A DNA stretch of 64,000 nucleotides from Muribaculaceae bacterium (GTDB lineage Bacteria > Bacteroidota > Bacteroidia > Bacteroidales > Muribaculaceae), in contig VSPD01000003.1 in NCBI GenBank assembly GCA_009775125.1, positions 62,001-126,000 on the forward strand, in the 5' to 3' direction. Below are positions 46,901 through 55,061 of the stretch, piece after piece. The notes below the pieces were generated by a model that was not told the DNA's origin, made no database searches, and was given only the letters and a program-made list of their open reading frames with translations. The position numbers and the translations under genes are program-made. How positions within the stretch are numbered: the stretch's first letter is position 1; every line of letters begins with the position of its first letter.

Positions 46901-47932
46901 AAGTCTGTGGACGAAGAGGGGCGAGGGGTCGTGGCGGGGAAGGGTGTAGAGGCGCAGCGAGGCGGCGCGCGACTCTACCGAGCCGGAGGCGTCGGCCACG
47001 GTGATGCCGCGGGCGGCAAGCGCGGCGGCTATGGTGTCGAACGCCGTGGCGGGCGTGTTGTTGTCGTGCGACAGGTGGCAAAGGTACACGTCGGTAAGGG
47101 CCTCGGTATATATTCCGGCAAGATATGCGGCGGTGTCCTTATTATCCATGTGCCCGGTGGCGGAGGCTATGCGGGCGCGCAAATAGTAAGGGTATGGCCC
47201 GGTGTCGAGCATGGCGCGGTCGTAGTTGGCCTCGATCATGAGATAATTGGCCTTGCGGATATAGTGGTCGGCACGTTCGGTGATATAGCCCGTGTCGGGT
47301 ACCACCACAAATGTTTTCTCGGCGGCGCGGATATGGAAGCCCACGTTGTCGCTGCCGTCGTGGCTCACCTCAAAAGGGGTGATGACGAGAGGGCCGGCGG
47401 CAAATTCAAATTCCTTGAATATGGGCGTATGGCGGTCCTTGATGCGGCCGGATATGCTGTGGCGACGGAGGATTCCGTTGATTATGCGCGGAGTGCAGTA
47501 AAGCCGCATCGACGGCACGGCGCGCAGCAGCTTGTAGGCATAGCGCACATGGTCGGTGTGGTCGTGGGTGAGGATTATACCGGCAATCTTATCGACGGGT
47601 ATGCTGTTGCGTTTCAGCTCTTTGAGAACATTCTCGGCATCGACACCGGCGTCGATGATAATTCCGCCTTCATTTTTTATTCCGACATAGGCGCAATTGC
47701 CCGACGAACCGCTGCCAAACGACATATACTGCAATTCCCGATGCGGCACCAACGAAGCCGGGTCTATCGCATATTCGCGCGCCATGTTACGTTCCGGCGT
47801 TTTTTGCCCGGTACGATGCGTGGCTATTATCTCGGAATATGGATCGGAGGCGCCATCAAGATTTATATCTATGGTGTCGAAGAGTCCCGGCAGGTCGTCG
47901 AGGCCCGGTTTGTTTTTTCGTCGGATTGGCAT
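46898..47932 (-). CDS. MBL-fold metallohydrolase (YycJ/WalJ-like)
   Basis: This 344-residue protein has the metallo-beta-lactamase fold. The zinc motif is LTHDHTDHV (HxHxDH), and GSGSSGNCAYVG near residue 73 and the later GHMDNKDTAAYL and LCHLSHDNN motifs match YycJ-type exonuclease-like proteins. About 65 extra residues at the N-terminus, charged and Pro-rich, are unusual; a shorter start at the Met near residue 50 cannot be excluded. Its start overlaps the stop of the methyltransferase gene by one base (TAATG), so the two are translationally coupled. Confidence 0.88.
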   Translation of the reverse strand: MPIRRKNKPGLDDLPGLFDTIDINLDGASDPYSEIIATHRTGQKTPERNMAREYAIDPASLVPHRELQYMSFGSGSSGNCAYVGIKNEGGIIIDAGVDAENVLKELKRNSIPVDKIAGIILTHDHTDHVRYAYKLLRAVPSMRLYCTPRIINGILRRHSISGRIKDRHTPIFKEFEFAAGPLVITPFEVSHDGSDNVGFHIRAAEKTFVVVPDTGYITERADHYIRKANYLMIEANYDRAMLDTGPYPYYLRARIASATGHMDNKDTAAYLAGIYTEALTDVYLCHLSHDNNTPATAFDTIAAALAARGITVADASGSVESRAASLRLYTLPRHDPSPLFVHRL

Positions 47933-48645
47933 TAGTTTTTATGAAGAAGGAATATTGTGGGGATTTTATCGTAGTTATATTTGCGTCCCCGCCACCGGGC
48001 TATCGGCAATGTGACAATGCTTTGGTCGGGACCGGTGATGTCGGAGGCCACGCAAAGGAGCATGTCGGAGGGCAAGGTCTCGCACAGCGACGCTATGAGC
48101 CGGTTGTTGCGATACGGCGTCTCGATGAAAATCTGTGTCTGCCCTTCGCGTATGATGCGCCGCTGCATTTCTTTTAGCCGTGAAGCCCGGGCAGCGTCGT
48201 CGACGGGAAGATAACCGGCAAAGGCAAACGACTGTCCGTTGAATCCGCTTGCCATCAAGGCCATAAGGATGCTCGACGGCCCTACAAGCGGCACCACTTC
48301 ATAGCCTTTGCGCTGCGCCAGCGCCACCACATCGGCTCCGGGGTCGGCCACGGCCGGGCATCCGGCCTCTGAAATCACGCCCATGTCGAAGCCTCGGCTC
48401 ATTGGCTCGAGCATTGCCGCTATGTCCTCGGGGCGTGTATGCCGGTTGAGTTCGGAAAAAGTGCAGTCGTCGATAGGGAAATCCGGTATTGCCGAACGCA
48501 AGAACCGCCTCGCAGAACGCAGATTCTCTACCACAAAATGACGTACTTCGGAAAGCAGCTCGATATTGCGGGCGGGCATCACATCGGCAGGCGAGCCGGG
48601 GGCCTGGCTCAGGGGCACGGGGAAAAGGATTAGACGAGGCGACAT
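47932..48645 (-). CDS. RsmI-like tetrapyrrole-methylase-fold methyltransferase
   Basis: A 237-residue SAM-dependent methyltransferase of the family that includes RsmI, which methylates 16S rRNA C1402 on the ribose. ISEAGCPAVADPGADVV and VGPSSILMALMASG are the family motifs. It is shorter than typical RsmI (about 280) and lacks the usual C-terminal extension, so its target may differ. It overlaps the MBL gene by one base and lies 64 bases downstream of the helicase gene. Confidence 0.82.
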   Translation of the reverse strand: MSPRLILFPVPLSQAPGSPADVMPARNIELLSEVRHFVVENLRSARRFLRSAIPDFPIDDCTFSELNRHTRPEDIAAMLEPMSRGFDMGVISEAGCPAVADPGADVVALAQRKGYEVVPLVGPSSILMALMASGFNGQSFAFAGYLPVDDAARASRLKEMQRRIIREGQTQIFIETPYRNNRLIASLCETLPSDMLLCVASDITGPDQSIVTLPIARWRGRKYNYDKIPTIFLLHKN

Positions 48646-48709
48646 GGAAGTTGGGGAGTTGGGGAGTTATTCGATTTTTCGATTGCTCGATTTTTCGAGT
48701 ATTCAATTG
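48646..48709. repeat. Short tandem repeats between helicase and methyltransferase genes
   Basis: GGGGAGTT occurs twice in a row and TCGATTTTTCGA-like units alternate with GATTGCTCGA. GATTGCTCGA also occurs twice at 46097-46123. The stretch can fold into small AT-rich hairpins. Confidence 0.6.
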
Positions 48710-50098
48710 TTATTTCAGGATGAAGAGGCGCGAGCGGGCACGGGTCACGGCTGTGTATAGCCAACGGTAGAATTCGAGCCCCATGGCCTCGGGAGGGATG
48801 AAGCCCATGTCGACAAACACGTTGCGCCACTGTCCGCCCTGGGCCTTGTGACAGGTCACGGCATATCCGTATTTCACTTGGAGTGCATTCCAATACGGAT
48901 TGGAGGCAAGCGATTTAAGACGGACGTCGGCCGGCGTATCGGGCGAGAACAATTCCGGATCTTCGAGGATATCGTAATATAACTTTGAAAGGCTTTCGTG
49001 GGGCAGCCCCGGGGTGTCAGACGTGAGCGAATCAAGGATTATCTTGGCGTTGAAGCGCAACTCCGACTCCGGGAGCGATAGCTCTACATCGGCAAACTCG
49101 AATCCGTATTTCTTTTCCGTAAAATTTATGTCGGCCACAATGAGCGAGTCGCCGTTTGCCACAAAATCAAGCTCTTTTATCTTCTTCGTCCAAAAATAAT
49201 TATTCTTGGCAACGATAAGCAGCTCGCCGCGGCTAAGGCTTTCTTCGAGATAAAGCACCGACGCGCGTATCTCGCGGTTGAACCCGGTGGCACGTTGGTT
49301 TGAACGTGTGATCACGATGGTTTCGTTCATTCCGTCGCGGCTGTAAGCGGTGTACAGTTCCTCGGGCATATCCTCGGGGGCAAGCTCGGAAATATCGCTG
49401 AACCCTTCCGTCACGATATGAGGAAGCGGAATCGGGTCGAGACGCATGTCGCGGCGAATCTGCGTGGCATTGTAGAGGATGCCCGAACCGGCTTGCTGAC
49501 GCGCCGTGGCCGTAAGGGTGGCGCGGCTCACACGAAGCCCGTAGCCTCGGAGCACGTCGGCCGACATGGCCGGCGACTGCGGAGAGCCCACGGGCGGAAG
49601 CTGCGCGGTGTCGCCAATGAGCAGGAGGCGGCATCCGGGCTGGGCGTAGACGTAATGGATAAGGTCTTCGAGCAGATTGCGGCCCGATGTCTCGGCGCCG
49701 GTAATCATCGAAGCCTCGTCCACGATAAAGAGCGTGTCGGTGGCCGTGTTGTCGGCCGGAAAATATCCCGACCCTCCCGACGAGGCGCCGGGATATCGGT
49801 AGATTTTACGGTGAATTGTCGTAGCGCGCCGGCCGGAATATGCGCTGAACACCTTGGCGGCGCGACCGGTCGGAGCCATGAGCACGACCTGCCGTTTCAC
49901 TTCTTCGAGAGCCTTTACAAGGGCGCCGCTAAGCGATGTCTTGCCCGTGCCGGCATATCCGTTGAGCACGAACACGGCCTCTTGCGGAGCCTCGGGAGAG
50001 CAAAAGCGGGCCAACGCCCCTACGACAGCCAATTGCTGGTCGTTAGGGGCGTAAGGCAAATGCTTTAATATGATTTCCGAGAACTCAGCCGAGGTCAT
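48710..50098 (-). CDS. RecD-like superfamily 1 DNA helicase
   Basis: A 462-residue ATP-dependent 5'-3' helicase-like protein. Walker A is GYAGTGKTSL, Walker B FIVDEASMI, with motif III GDTAQLPPVG and the C-terminal UvrD_C_2 part VTCHKAQGGQWRNVF. It lacks the long N-terminal region of RecD2 and is not next to recB or recC, so it is a stand-alone RecD-like enzyme of a type common in Bacteroidetes. Its exact repair role is unknown. It lies between cysS and the methyltransferase gene in one leftward string. Confidence 0.9.
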   Translation of the reverse strand: MTSAEFSEIILKHLPYAPNDQQLAVVGALARFCSPEAPQEAVFVLNGYAGTGKTSLSGALVKALEEVKRQVVLMAPTGRAAKVFSAYSGRRATTIHRKIYRYPGASSGGSGYFPADNTATDTLFIVDEASMITGAETSGRNLLEDLIHYVYAQPGCRLLLIGDTAQLPPVGSPQSPAMSADVLRGYGLRVSRATLTATARQQAGSGILYNATQIRRDMRLDPIPLPHIVTEGFSDISELAPEDMPEELYTAYSRDGMNETIVITRSNQRATGFNREIRASVLYLEESLSRGELLIVAKNNYFWTKKIKELDFVANGDSLIVADINFTEKKYGFEFADVELSLPESELRFNAKIILDSLTSDTPGLPHESLSKLYYDILEDPELFSPDTPADVRLKSLASNPYWNALQVKYGYAVTCHKAQGGQWRNVFVDMGFIPPEAMGLEFYRWLYTAVTRARSRLFILK

Positions 50099-50101
50099 TC
50101 A

Positions 50102-50163
50102 AATCATAATTTGTGAATCGTGAATCGTGCATTGTGCATTGTGCATTGTGCATCGTGCATTAT
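50102..50163. repeat. Heptamer tandem repeat, family D copy 4
   Basis: Seven or more tandem units of period 7 (GTGAATC twice, GTGCATT three times, GTGCATC, GTGCATT) run from about 50112 to 50163. They end at the cysS stop codon. This is the cleanest tandem copy; it has little dyad symmetry. Confidence 0.82.
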
Positions 50164-51647
50164 TTAAGGCTCCACTCCACACCGTCTTTGGTGTCCTTGA
50201 CAGAGAAGCCGATTTCGGCAAGACGGTCGCGGATACGGTCGGATGTGGCCCAGTCCTTGTTGGCCTTGGCTTGCTTGCGCAGCTCGAGCAACAAGTCGAC
50301 AGCCTGCTCAAACGGGCGAATCGCCTCGGAATTGTCGTCGGATGCAGCTATCTCGGTGCGAACGCCCATGATTTCGACAAGGAAGGTGTCGAAAGCGCGG
50401 CGGAGCACATCGAGGTCGGCGGCAGTGGCGGTGGCCTTGCCGTCGTTCACGGCATTTATCGCTCGGCAAGCGTCGAAAAGATGCGAGATCACAATGGGCG
50501 TGTTGAAATCATCGTCCATGGCGGCCTGGCATTTCTCCATGAGGTCGGACACCTCGATTGTCGACGTGTCGGAGGGTTTGAGATTCTGCAAGCGGCGATA
50601 GCCTTCGAGCATACGCTTCAATGCCTTCTCTGCGCCTTGGAGCGCTTCGTTGGAGAAGTCGACAGTGCCGCGATAGTGCGCTTGAAGGATGAAGAAACGG
50701 ATGGTCATCGGCGAGTAGGCCTGGGCCAGAAGCGGATGGCTGCCGGTAAAAAACTCATCGAGGGTGATGAAGTTGCCCAGCGACTTGCCCATCTTCTTGC
50801 CGTTGATGGTGATCATATTGTTGTGCATCCAATAGTGCACGGCCTGGTGCCCCTGGTGGGCCACCGACTGCGCTATCTCGCACTCGTGGTGGGGGAATTT
50901 CAGGTCCATGCCGCCACCGTGAATGTCGAATTCGGCGCCGAGATATTTCTCGCCCATTGTCGAACATTCAAGGTGCCATCCGGGGAAGCCTTCGCTCCAA
51001 GGCGAGGGCCAGTGCATGATATGCTCGGGAGCTGCCTTTTTCCAAAGGGCGAAATCGGTGGGATTGCGCTTTTCGGTCTGTCCGTCGAGCTCGCGCGTGG
51101 TGGCGAGCAACTCGTCGATGTTTCGGCCCGACAGGCGTCCGTAGCCGAAGTCGCGGTTGAACTTGGGCACGTCGAAATAGACCGAGCCTTCGCTCACATA
51201 GGCATATCCCGCATCGATAATCGACTTAATATATTCAATCTGCTCGATGATATGGCCCGAGGCGTGAGGCTCGATAGAGGGCGGAAGCACATTGAGCGCG
51301 TCCATGGCATGATGGTAGCGGTTGAGATAGTACTGCACCACTTCCATGGGTTCGACCTGCTCGAGACGTGCTTTCTTTGCAATCTTGTCCTCGCCTTCGT
51401 CGGCATCATGCTCGAGATGGCCCACGTCGGTGATATTGCGGACGTAACGCACCTTGTATCCGAGATAGCGCAGATAGCGGAACACGATGTCGAAAGTAAT
51501 GGCGGGGCGGGCGTGGCCGAGGTGGCCGTCGCCATACACCGTGGGGCCGCACACATACATGCCCACGCTTTCGGGATGGATGGGCGTGAAGCGCTCTTTT
51601 GTGCGCGACATCGAGTTATATATTGTCAGGTCGTTGGGGCGAATCAT
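50160..51647 (-). CDS. cysS: Cysteinyl-tRNA synthetase
   Basis: This 495-residue class I synthetase charges tRNA-Cys. Motifs are CGPTVYGDGHLGHARP (zinc Cys plus the HIGH-type GHLGH), the zinc site region CSTMGEKYLG and HGGGMDLKFPHHECE, and KMGKSLGN for KMSKS. The C-terminal DALR-type helices follow. Its ATG overlaps the DUF3467 stop (ATGA), so translation is coupled. The length matches the family. Confidence 0.97.
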   Translation of the reverse strand: MIRPNDLTIYNSMSRTKERFTPIHPESVGMYVCGPTVYGDGHLGHARPAITFDIVFRYLRYLGYKVRYVRNITDVGHLEHDADEGEDKIAKKARLEQVEPMEVVQYYLNRYHHAMDALNVLPPSIEPHASGHIIEQIEYIKSIIDAGYAYVSEGSVYFDVPKFNRDFGYGRLSGRNIDELLATTRELDGQTEKRNPTDFALWKKAAPEHIMHWPSPWSEGFPGWHLECSTMGEKYLGAEFDIHGGGMDLKFPHHECEIAQSVAHQGHQAVHYWMHNNMITINGKKMGKSLGNFITLDEFFTGSHPLLAQAYSPMTIRFFILQAHYRGTVDFSNEALQGAEKALKRMLEGYRRLQNLKPSDTSTIEVSDLMEKCQAAMDDDFNTPIVISHLFDACRAINAVNDGKATATAADLDVLRRAFDTFLVEIMGVRTEIAASDDNSEAIRPFEQAVDLLLELRKQAKANKDWATSDRIRDRLAEIGFSVKDTKDGVEWSLK

Positions 51648-51940
51648 GCCTGGAAGTTGCCGTTTTGGCCGTTTTTGGGAGTTTTGTGTTCGATTTCGCC
51701 GAATGTGGCTTCATACTTGGCGATATTGTCGCGGAGGGCGAAGAGAAGGTTCTTGGCGTTTTCGGGGGCCATGATGATGCGGGCCTGCACCTTTGCCTGG
51801 GGCATGTTGGGCACCACGGCGATATAGTCGAGGAAGAATTCGTTGGGCGAGTGAGAGATTACGGCGAGGTTGGAGTAATGGCCGTGAGCCACTTCGGGAG
51901 AGAGTTCGATTTTGAGTTCGTTTTTCTTGTTGTTGTCCAT
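51644..51940 (-). CDS. DUF3467 protein
   Basis: A 98-residue soluble protein that matches DUF3467: LSPEVAHGHYSNLAVISHSPNEFFLDY and MPQAKVQARIIMAPENAKNLLFAL (as short motifs). Members are conserved in Bacteroidetes; no function is established. Its last four bases overlap the cysS start. The last 15 residues are charged and Asn/Gly-rich, probably disordered. Confidence 0.88.
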   Translation of the reverse strand: MDNNKKNELKIELSPEVAHGHYSNLAVISHSPNEFFLDYIAVVPNMPQAKVQARIIMAPENAKNLLFALRDNIAKYEATFGEIEHKTPKNGQNGNFQA

Positions 51941-51973
51941 TTTCGGTATATCTTTAATGTTTATAGTTTCAAA

Positions 51974-52702
51974 TTATTCCGCAGGGCGGATTGTCTCCTG
52001 GCCGCCACGCGAGAATGTGGAGGTGCGCATACCCTGGTTGGTGGCATACGACACGCGCACGCCCTTTACCGACGCACGGTTCCACACCGGCGATAGGTCG
52101 AACGAGCCGTAATAGGTGAAGCGGTTCTCGCCCGCGTTGTCGGGTCCGGGCTCGACGATGAGCTCGAGCGAGGGATAATCGTCGTTTTTAGTAGCGGGGT
52201 CGAGCACGAGGACAAATTTCGACGGGTCGACCGGACGCTGGCCATAAATTTCCAACTGCGTGTTGATATACTGGCCGGTGCGGAAAAGCGTGTTCATCTC
52301 CACAGGCACGGATAGCATCTGCGCGAAATCGTCGGCTGAGGGCGTCTGCAAAAGCTGGTCGGTGGAGTTGAGCAATCGGTAGCCGTAGAGGGTGATCTGC
52401 CCGGAAGCCAATTCGGCTCCGGGTGCGCCCACGGGCTTGTACGCTATGATGAGACGGTCGCCGGCTTTCAAGGTCTGTATGTCGGCAAGCGACGTGTTTG
52501 CAACGAAGGTGAGCACTTCGGAGTCGGCCGACTGCTGCATCGAGAATGTGGTCATGGCCTTTCCGGTAGACACGAGCGTAACATAGTCGTAGCGCGCGTC
52601 GGTGGGCACGACCGGCGAGGGGGAGTCGGAATTTTTATTGCACGCCGTCAACGCCATTGTTGCGGCTAAAAGCAAAATCAAGCGTGAGATAATCTTATTC
52701 AT
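51974..52702 (-). CDS. Lipoprotein of NigD-like type
   Basis: A 242-residue lipoprotein (lipobox ALTAC, Cys21). The body is beta-rich, with an OB-like N-terminal part (LKAGDRLIIAYKPVG) and a C-terminal sandwich (RFTYYGSFDLSPVW), which resembles NigD-like proteins of Bacteroidetes. NigD was first noted beside bacteriocin genes, but most members have unknown roles. It lies 32 bases after the ATPase gene. The family call is tentative. Confidence 0.65.
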   Translation of the reverse strand: MNKIISRLILLLAATMALTACNKNSDSPSPVVPTDARYDYVTLVSTGKAMTTFSMQQSADSEVLTFVANTSLADIQTLKAGDRLIIAYKPVGAPGAELASGQITLYGYRLLNSTDQLLQTPSADDFAQMLSVPVEMNTLFRTGQYINTQLEIYGQRPVDPSKFVLVLDPATKNDDYPSLELIVEPGPDNAGENRFTYYGSFDLSPVWNRASVKGVRVSYATNQGMRTSTFSRGGQETIRPAE

Positions 52703-52734
52703 CAGACTGCTAAGTTATCGTTTGTTAAACATTT

Positions 52735-53409
52735 TCATTGCTCGACAAGTCCGTCGCGCAAATGAATTATACGGTCGGAGTCGGCGGCGAGCGATTCGTC
52801 GTGGGTCACAATCACGAAGGTGGTGCCCATGTCGCGCCGCAAGTCGAAAAACAGGCGGTGGAGCTCGGCGCGGTTCTGCGAGTCGAGGCTGCCGGAAGGC
52901 TCATCGGCAAGCACGGTCTCGGGGCTGTTGATCAAGGCACGGGCCACAGCCGCGCGCTGGCACTCGCCTCCCGAGAGCTGCGCCGGACGGTGGTCGGCAC
53001 GTCCCGACAGGCCCATGTATTCAATGAGCCGGCGCGCCTTGTCGAAAGCCTCGGCCTTGCCTGCGCCGCCAACAAGGGCCGGCAAAGCCACATTCTCGAG
53101 CATCGAGAATTCGGGAAGCAGGCGGTGCATCTGAAACACATAGCCGATATGGCGGTTGCGAAACGCCGACAGCGCACGGTCGGCAAGACGCGACGTGTCA
53201 GTTGTGTCGTAAAGCACGGTTCCGGAATCGGGACGGTCGAGCGTGCCCATGATTTGAAGCAGGGTCGACTTCCCTGCCCCGCTCGGGCCAACGATCGACA
53301 CCACCTCGCCCGGAGCAATGTCGAACGACACACCGCGGAGCACTTCCACCGGTGTGGCATCCTTGCCTGCCGCACGAAAACTTTTGTGTATGTCCTTAAC
53401 CGAAATCAT
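52735..53409 (-). CDS. ABC transporter ATP-binding protein, LolD-like
   Basis: A 224-residue ATPase has Walker A GPSGAGKST, Q-loop in VFQMHRLLPEF, signature LSGGECQRAAVARAL, Walker B TVLADEPSGSLD and switch His in VTHDE. This is the MacB/LolD class, which powers lipoprotein release or efflux with an FtsX-type permease. No permease gene is adjacent, so the partner is encoded elsewhere. It begins the leftward gene string and has a clear promoter. Confidence 0.94.
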   Translation of the reverse strand: MISVKDIHKSFRAAGKDATPVEVLRGVSFDIAPGEVVSIVGPSGAGKSTLLQIMGTLDRPDSGTVLYDTTDTSRLADRALSAFRNRHIGYVFQMHRLLPEFSMLENVALPALVGGAGKAEAFDKARRLIEYMGLSGRADHRPAQLSGGECQRAAVARALINSPETVLADEPSGSLDSQNRAELHRLFFDLRRDMGTTFVIVTHDESLAADSDRIIHLRDGLVEQ

Positions 53410-53444
53410 TGCTAAATATGATGCTTTCCGCTGTCAAAATTATG

Positions 53445-53475
53445 CAAAGGTAACAAAAAATCCCCAAATTCCAAA
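53445..53475 (-). promoter_or_regulatory. Promoter of the LolD-cysS-helicase gene string
   Basis: On the minus strand TTTG (53472-53475), a 19-base spacer and TACCTTTG (53445-53452) fit the consensus. It gives a leader of about 30 bases. Confidence 0.7.
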
Positions 53476-53549
53476 TTACACACTCGCCCTTTTACAACTT
53501 TTTCACAAAATCGCGCCCAATAGGTTGGTTAATTTGGCACAAGCCGAAA

Positions 53550-53822
53550 ATGCTGTGCATAGAATCGCGTAGCGATTCAAGAATGTAGCCCGGGGTGGAG
53601 CGATAGCGGAACCCCGGGTATCGGCATTGGCATCATAAGTGGTATTGGAGCGAGCGACAGCGTAGCGTTCTGCACCACGGTTGACATTTTCGAACGCTCC
53701 GACAAGCTCCGCTCCAATGCCATAATAAATAACATCCACGCCCCCCAGGGCTGTCGCCCTGCGCTACAATATTTGTCTCCTAACGGAGACCCAATGCACC
53801 GTAATTACGGCTTGACCCGTTA
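53550..53822. repeat. Hairpin-module mosaic repeat, family A copy 7
   Basis: GAATCGC-GTA-GCGATTC leads, followed by the CCCGGGGT stem, GGAGCGAGCGACAGCGTAGCG, then CAGGGCTGTCGCCCTGCGC and GTCTCC-TAAC-GGAGAC and a CCGTAATTACGG palindrome. Its right half is copy 1's left half inverted, so it joins the module order of copies 1 and 2. Confidence 0.85.
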
Positions 53823-53863
53823 ATTGAGGGCAAGTCAAATTCACGGTGTATATCTTTACGACG

Positions 53864-54021
53864 GATGCGGCAGAGCCGCATAATATGGTAGGCATGGGCG
53901 AAAGCCCATGTATTGGGGATGTAATATTATTCGACTGCGGCCGCAGTCGAACCTCCTCGTCTCGCAAATAAACACGGGCTTTGGCCCGTGCCTACCGTAT
54001 TAGACCGCCCTGCGGTCCACC
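53864..54021. repeat. Symmetric NotI-palindrome repeat, family B copy 3
   Basis: GACTGCGGCCGCAGTC at 53933-53948 is flanked by CATGGGC-GAAA-GCCCATG on the left and CACGGGC-TTTG-GCCCGTG on the right, the reverse arrangement of copy 1. GCGGCAGAGCCGC and GACCGCCCTGCGGTC hairpins form the ends. Confidence 0.85.
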
Positions 54022-54061
54022 TGTTTTTATAAATAATGCAACGGGGTTACGGCTTATGCAA

Positions 54062-54496
54062 CTAATAGAGGGGACGGCCGCAGAAATAGCGCGGAGAGTT
54101 TTTACGCTTGCGGAACGGGGCAGACGCGGGCGCGGGGCTCGGCGTCGGTTCGGGCTGAGGTTCTGCGGGCTGGGGTTGTGGTGCAGTCGTTTCGGTCGTT
54201 TCTGCCGTTTCGGTCGTCGATTTGGCATCATCGTGCGGTGTGTCGGCTTCCTGTTGCGGTTTTGTCTTTTTCGTTTTGGGCGGCTTGGCGGTGGCGGCGG
54301 CTATGAGGGCGGCGGCTTCGGGGTCGAGGTCGCGCACCATGATGAGGAAGATGGCTTTTTTGGTGCCACGGAATTCGGGAATAATGCCTTCGGTTTGCCA
54401 CGCCACAATGGCGCGGATAAGGTCCATTTGAACTTTCGCGGAGCAGCATTCGATCATTTCGAGCCATTCGAGTTTAATTACAGGTTGTGTTGTCAT
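54062..54496 (-). CDS. DUF6291-like protein with Pro/Glu-rich tail
   Basis: About 144 residues. The N-terminal 65 residues (IKLEWLEMIECCSAKVQMDLIRAI to GTKKAIFLIMVRDLDPEA, as short motifs) resemble the DUF6291 domain found in phage and mobile-element replication proteins. The rest is a Thr/Pro/Glu-rich tail with PAEPQPEPTPSP, probably disordered. A DNA-binding helicase-loader role as in phage homologues is possible but unproven. The ATG at 54496 is chosen because the promoter at 54532-54563 would start RNA after the upstream ATG. It stands alone between repeat fields. Confidence 0.65.
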   Translation of the reverse strand: MTTQPVIKLEWLEMIECCSAKVQMDLIRAIVAWQTEGIIPEFRGTKKAIFLIMVRDLDPEAAALIAAATAKPPKTKKTKPQQEADTPHDDAKSTTETAETTETTAPQPQPAEPQPEPTPSPAPASAPFRKRKNSPRYFCGRPLY

Positions 54497-54531
54497 AGTG
54501 ATATAGATTATATGTTTATTTTTTATGTTTG

Positions 54532-54563
54532 CAAATATAATATATATTTTTGCAAAATGCAAA
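54532..54563 (-). promoter_or_regulatory. Promoter of the DUF6291-like gene
   Basis: On the minus strand TTTG (54560-54563), a 20-base spacer and TATATTTG (54532-54539) fit the consensus exactly. Confidence 0.7.
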
Positions 54564-54577
54564 TAATTTCACAAAAT

Positions 54578-54612
54578 TGTAGGAACACAATCCTCCGGAT
54601 TGTGAAATATAA
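54578..54612. repeat. Family C hairpin unit
   Basis: TAGGAACACAATCC and GGATTGTGAAATA arms around CTCC. The next 150 bases (54613-54764) hold nothing I can identify. Confidence 0.75.
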
Positions 54613-54764
54613 TTATTGCTGTCCGATAAAAGTAGTTAACCGGCTTTTATAATGGCTTTTAGACCTTGATAAGCCCTATAATTTCAGGAATTGATCTGCT
54701 GATTGATAAATCAACTCAAATTTCTGGGCTATTTGAGATATAATTACATATTTGAAAAAAAATT

Positions 54765-54920
54765 GCAGACCGCAGTCGCGGTTGAATATGGTAGGCACGG
54801 GCAATAGCCCGTGTTTAGTTGGTTTACGCAAGTTCGACTGCGGCCGCAGTCGAATATCTGCTATTCATCATAACATGGGCTTTCGCCCATGCCTACCATA
54901 TTAAGCGGCTCTGCCGCTTC
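54765..54920. repeat. Symmetric NotI-palindrome repeat, family B copy 4
   Basis: GACTGCGGCCGCAGTC at 54836-54851 is flanked by CACGGGC-AATA-GCCCGTG on the left and CATGGGC-TTTC-GCCCATG on the right. The outer arms are GGTAGGCA and TGCCTACC, and an AAGCGGC-TCT-GCCGCTT hairpin follows. Confidence 0.85.
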
Positions 54921-54983
54921 GTGCTCCTGAATTTCGACTTGCCGATAAAGGGTTGCATTTTTTACCGTACACCAATAATTATA

Positions 54984-55050
54984 TTTCACAATCCGGAGGA
55001 TTGTGTTCCTACCGGGTGGATTCTTTTCCTGCCGGGTGAATTCCTGGCCT
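54984..55050. repeat. Family C hairpin unit with CCGGGTGGA tail
   Basis: TTTCACAATCCGGAGGATTGTG is a near-perfect hairpin, followed by TTCCTACCGGGTGGATTC and a second CCTGCCGGGTGAATTC unit, as after the unit at 33450. Confidence 0.72.
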
Positions 55051-55061
55051 CCTTAAAAGTG

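Noticed and set aside
50102..50163. CRISPR-like array
   Set aside because: The repeat unit is seven bases without spacers, and no cas genes are near.
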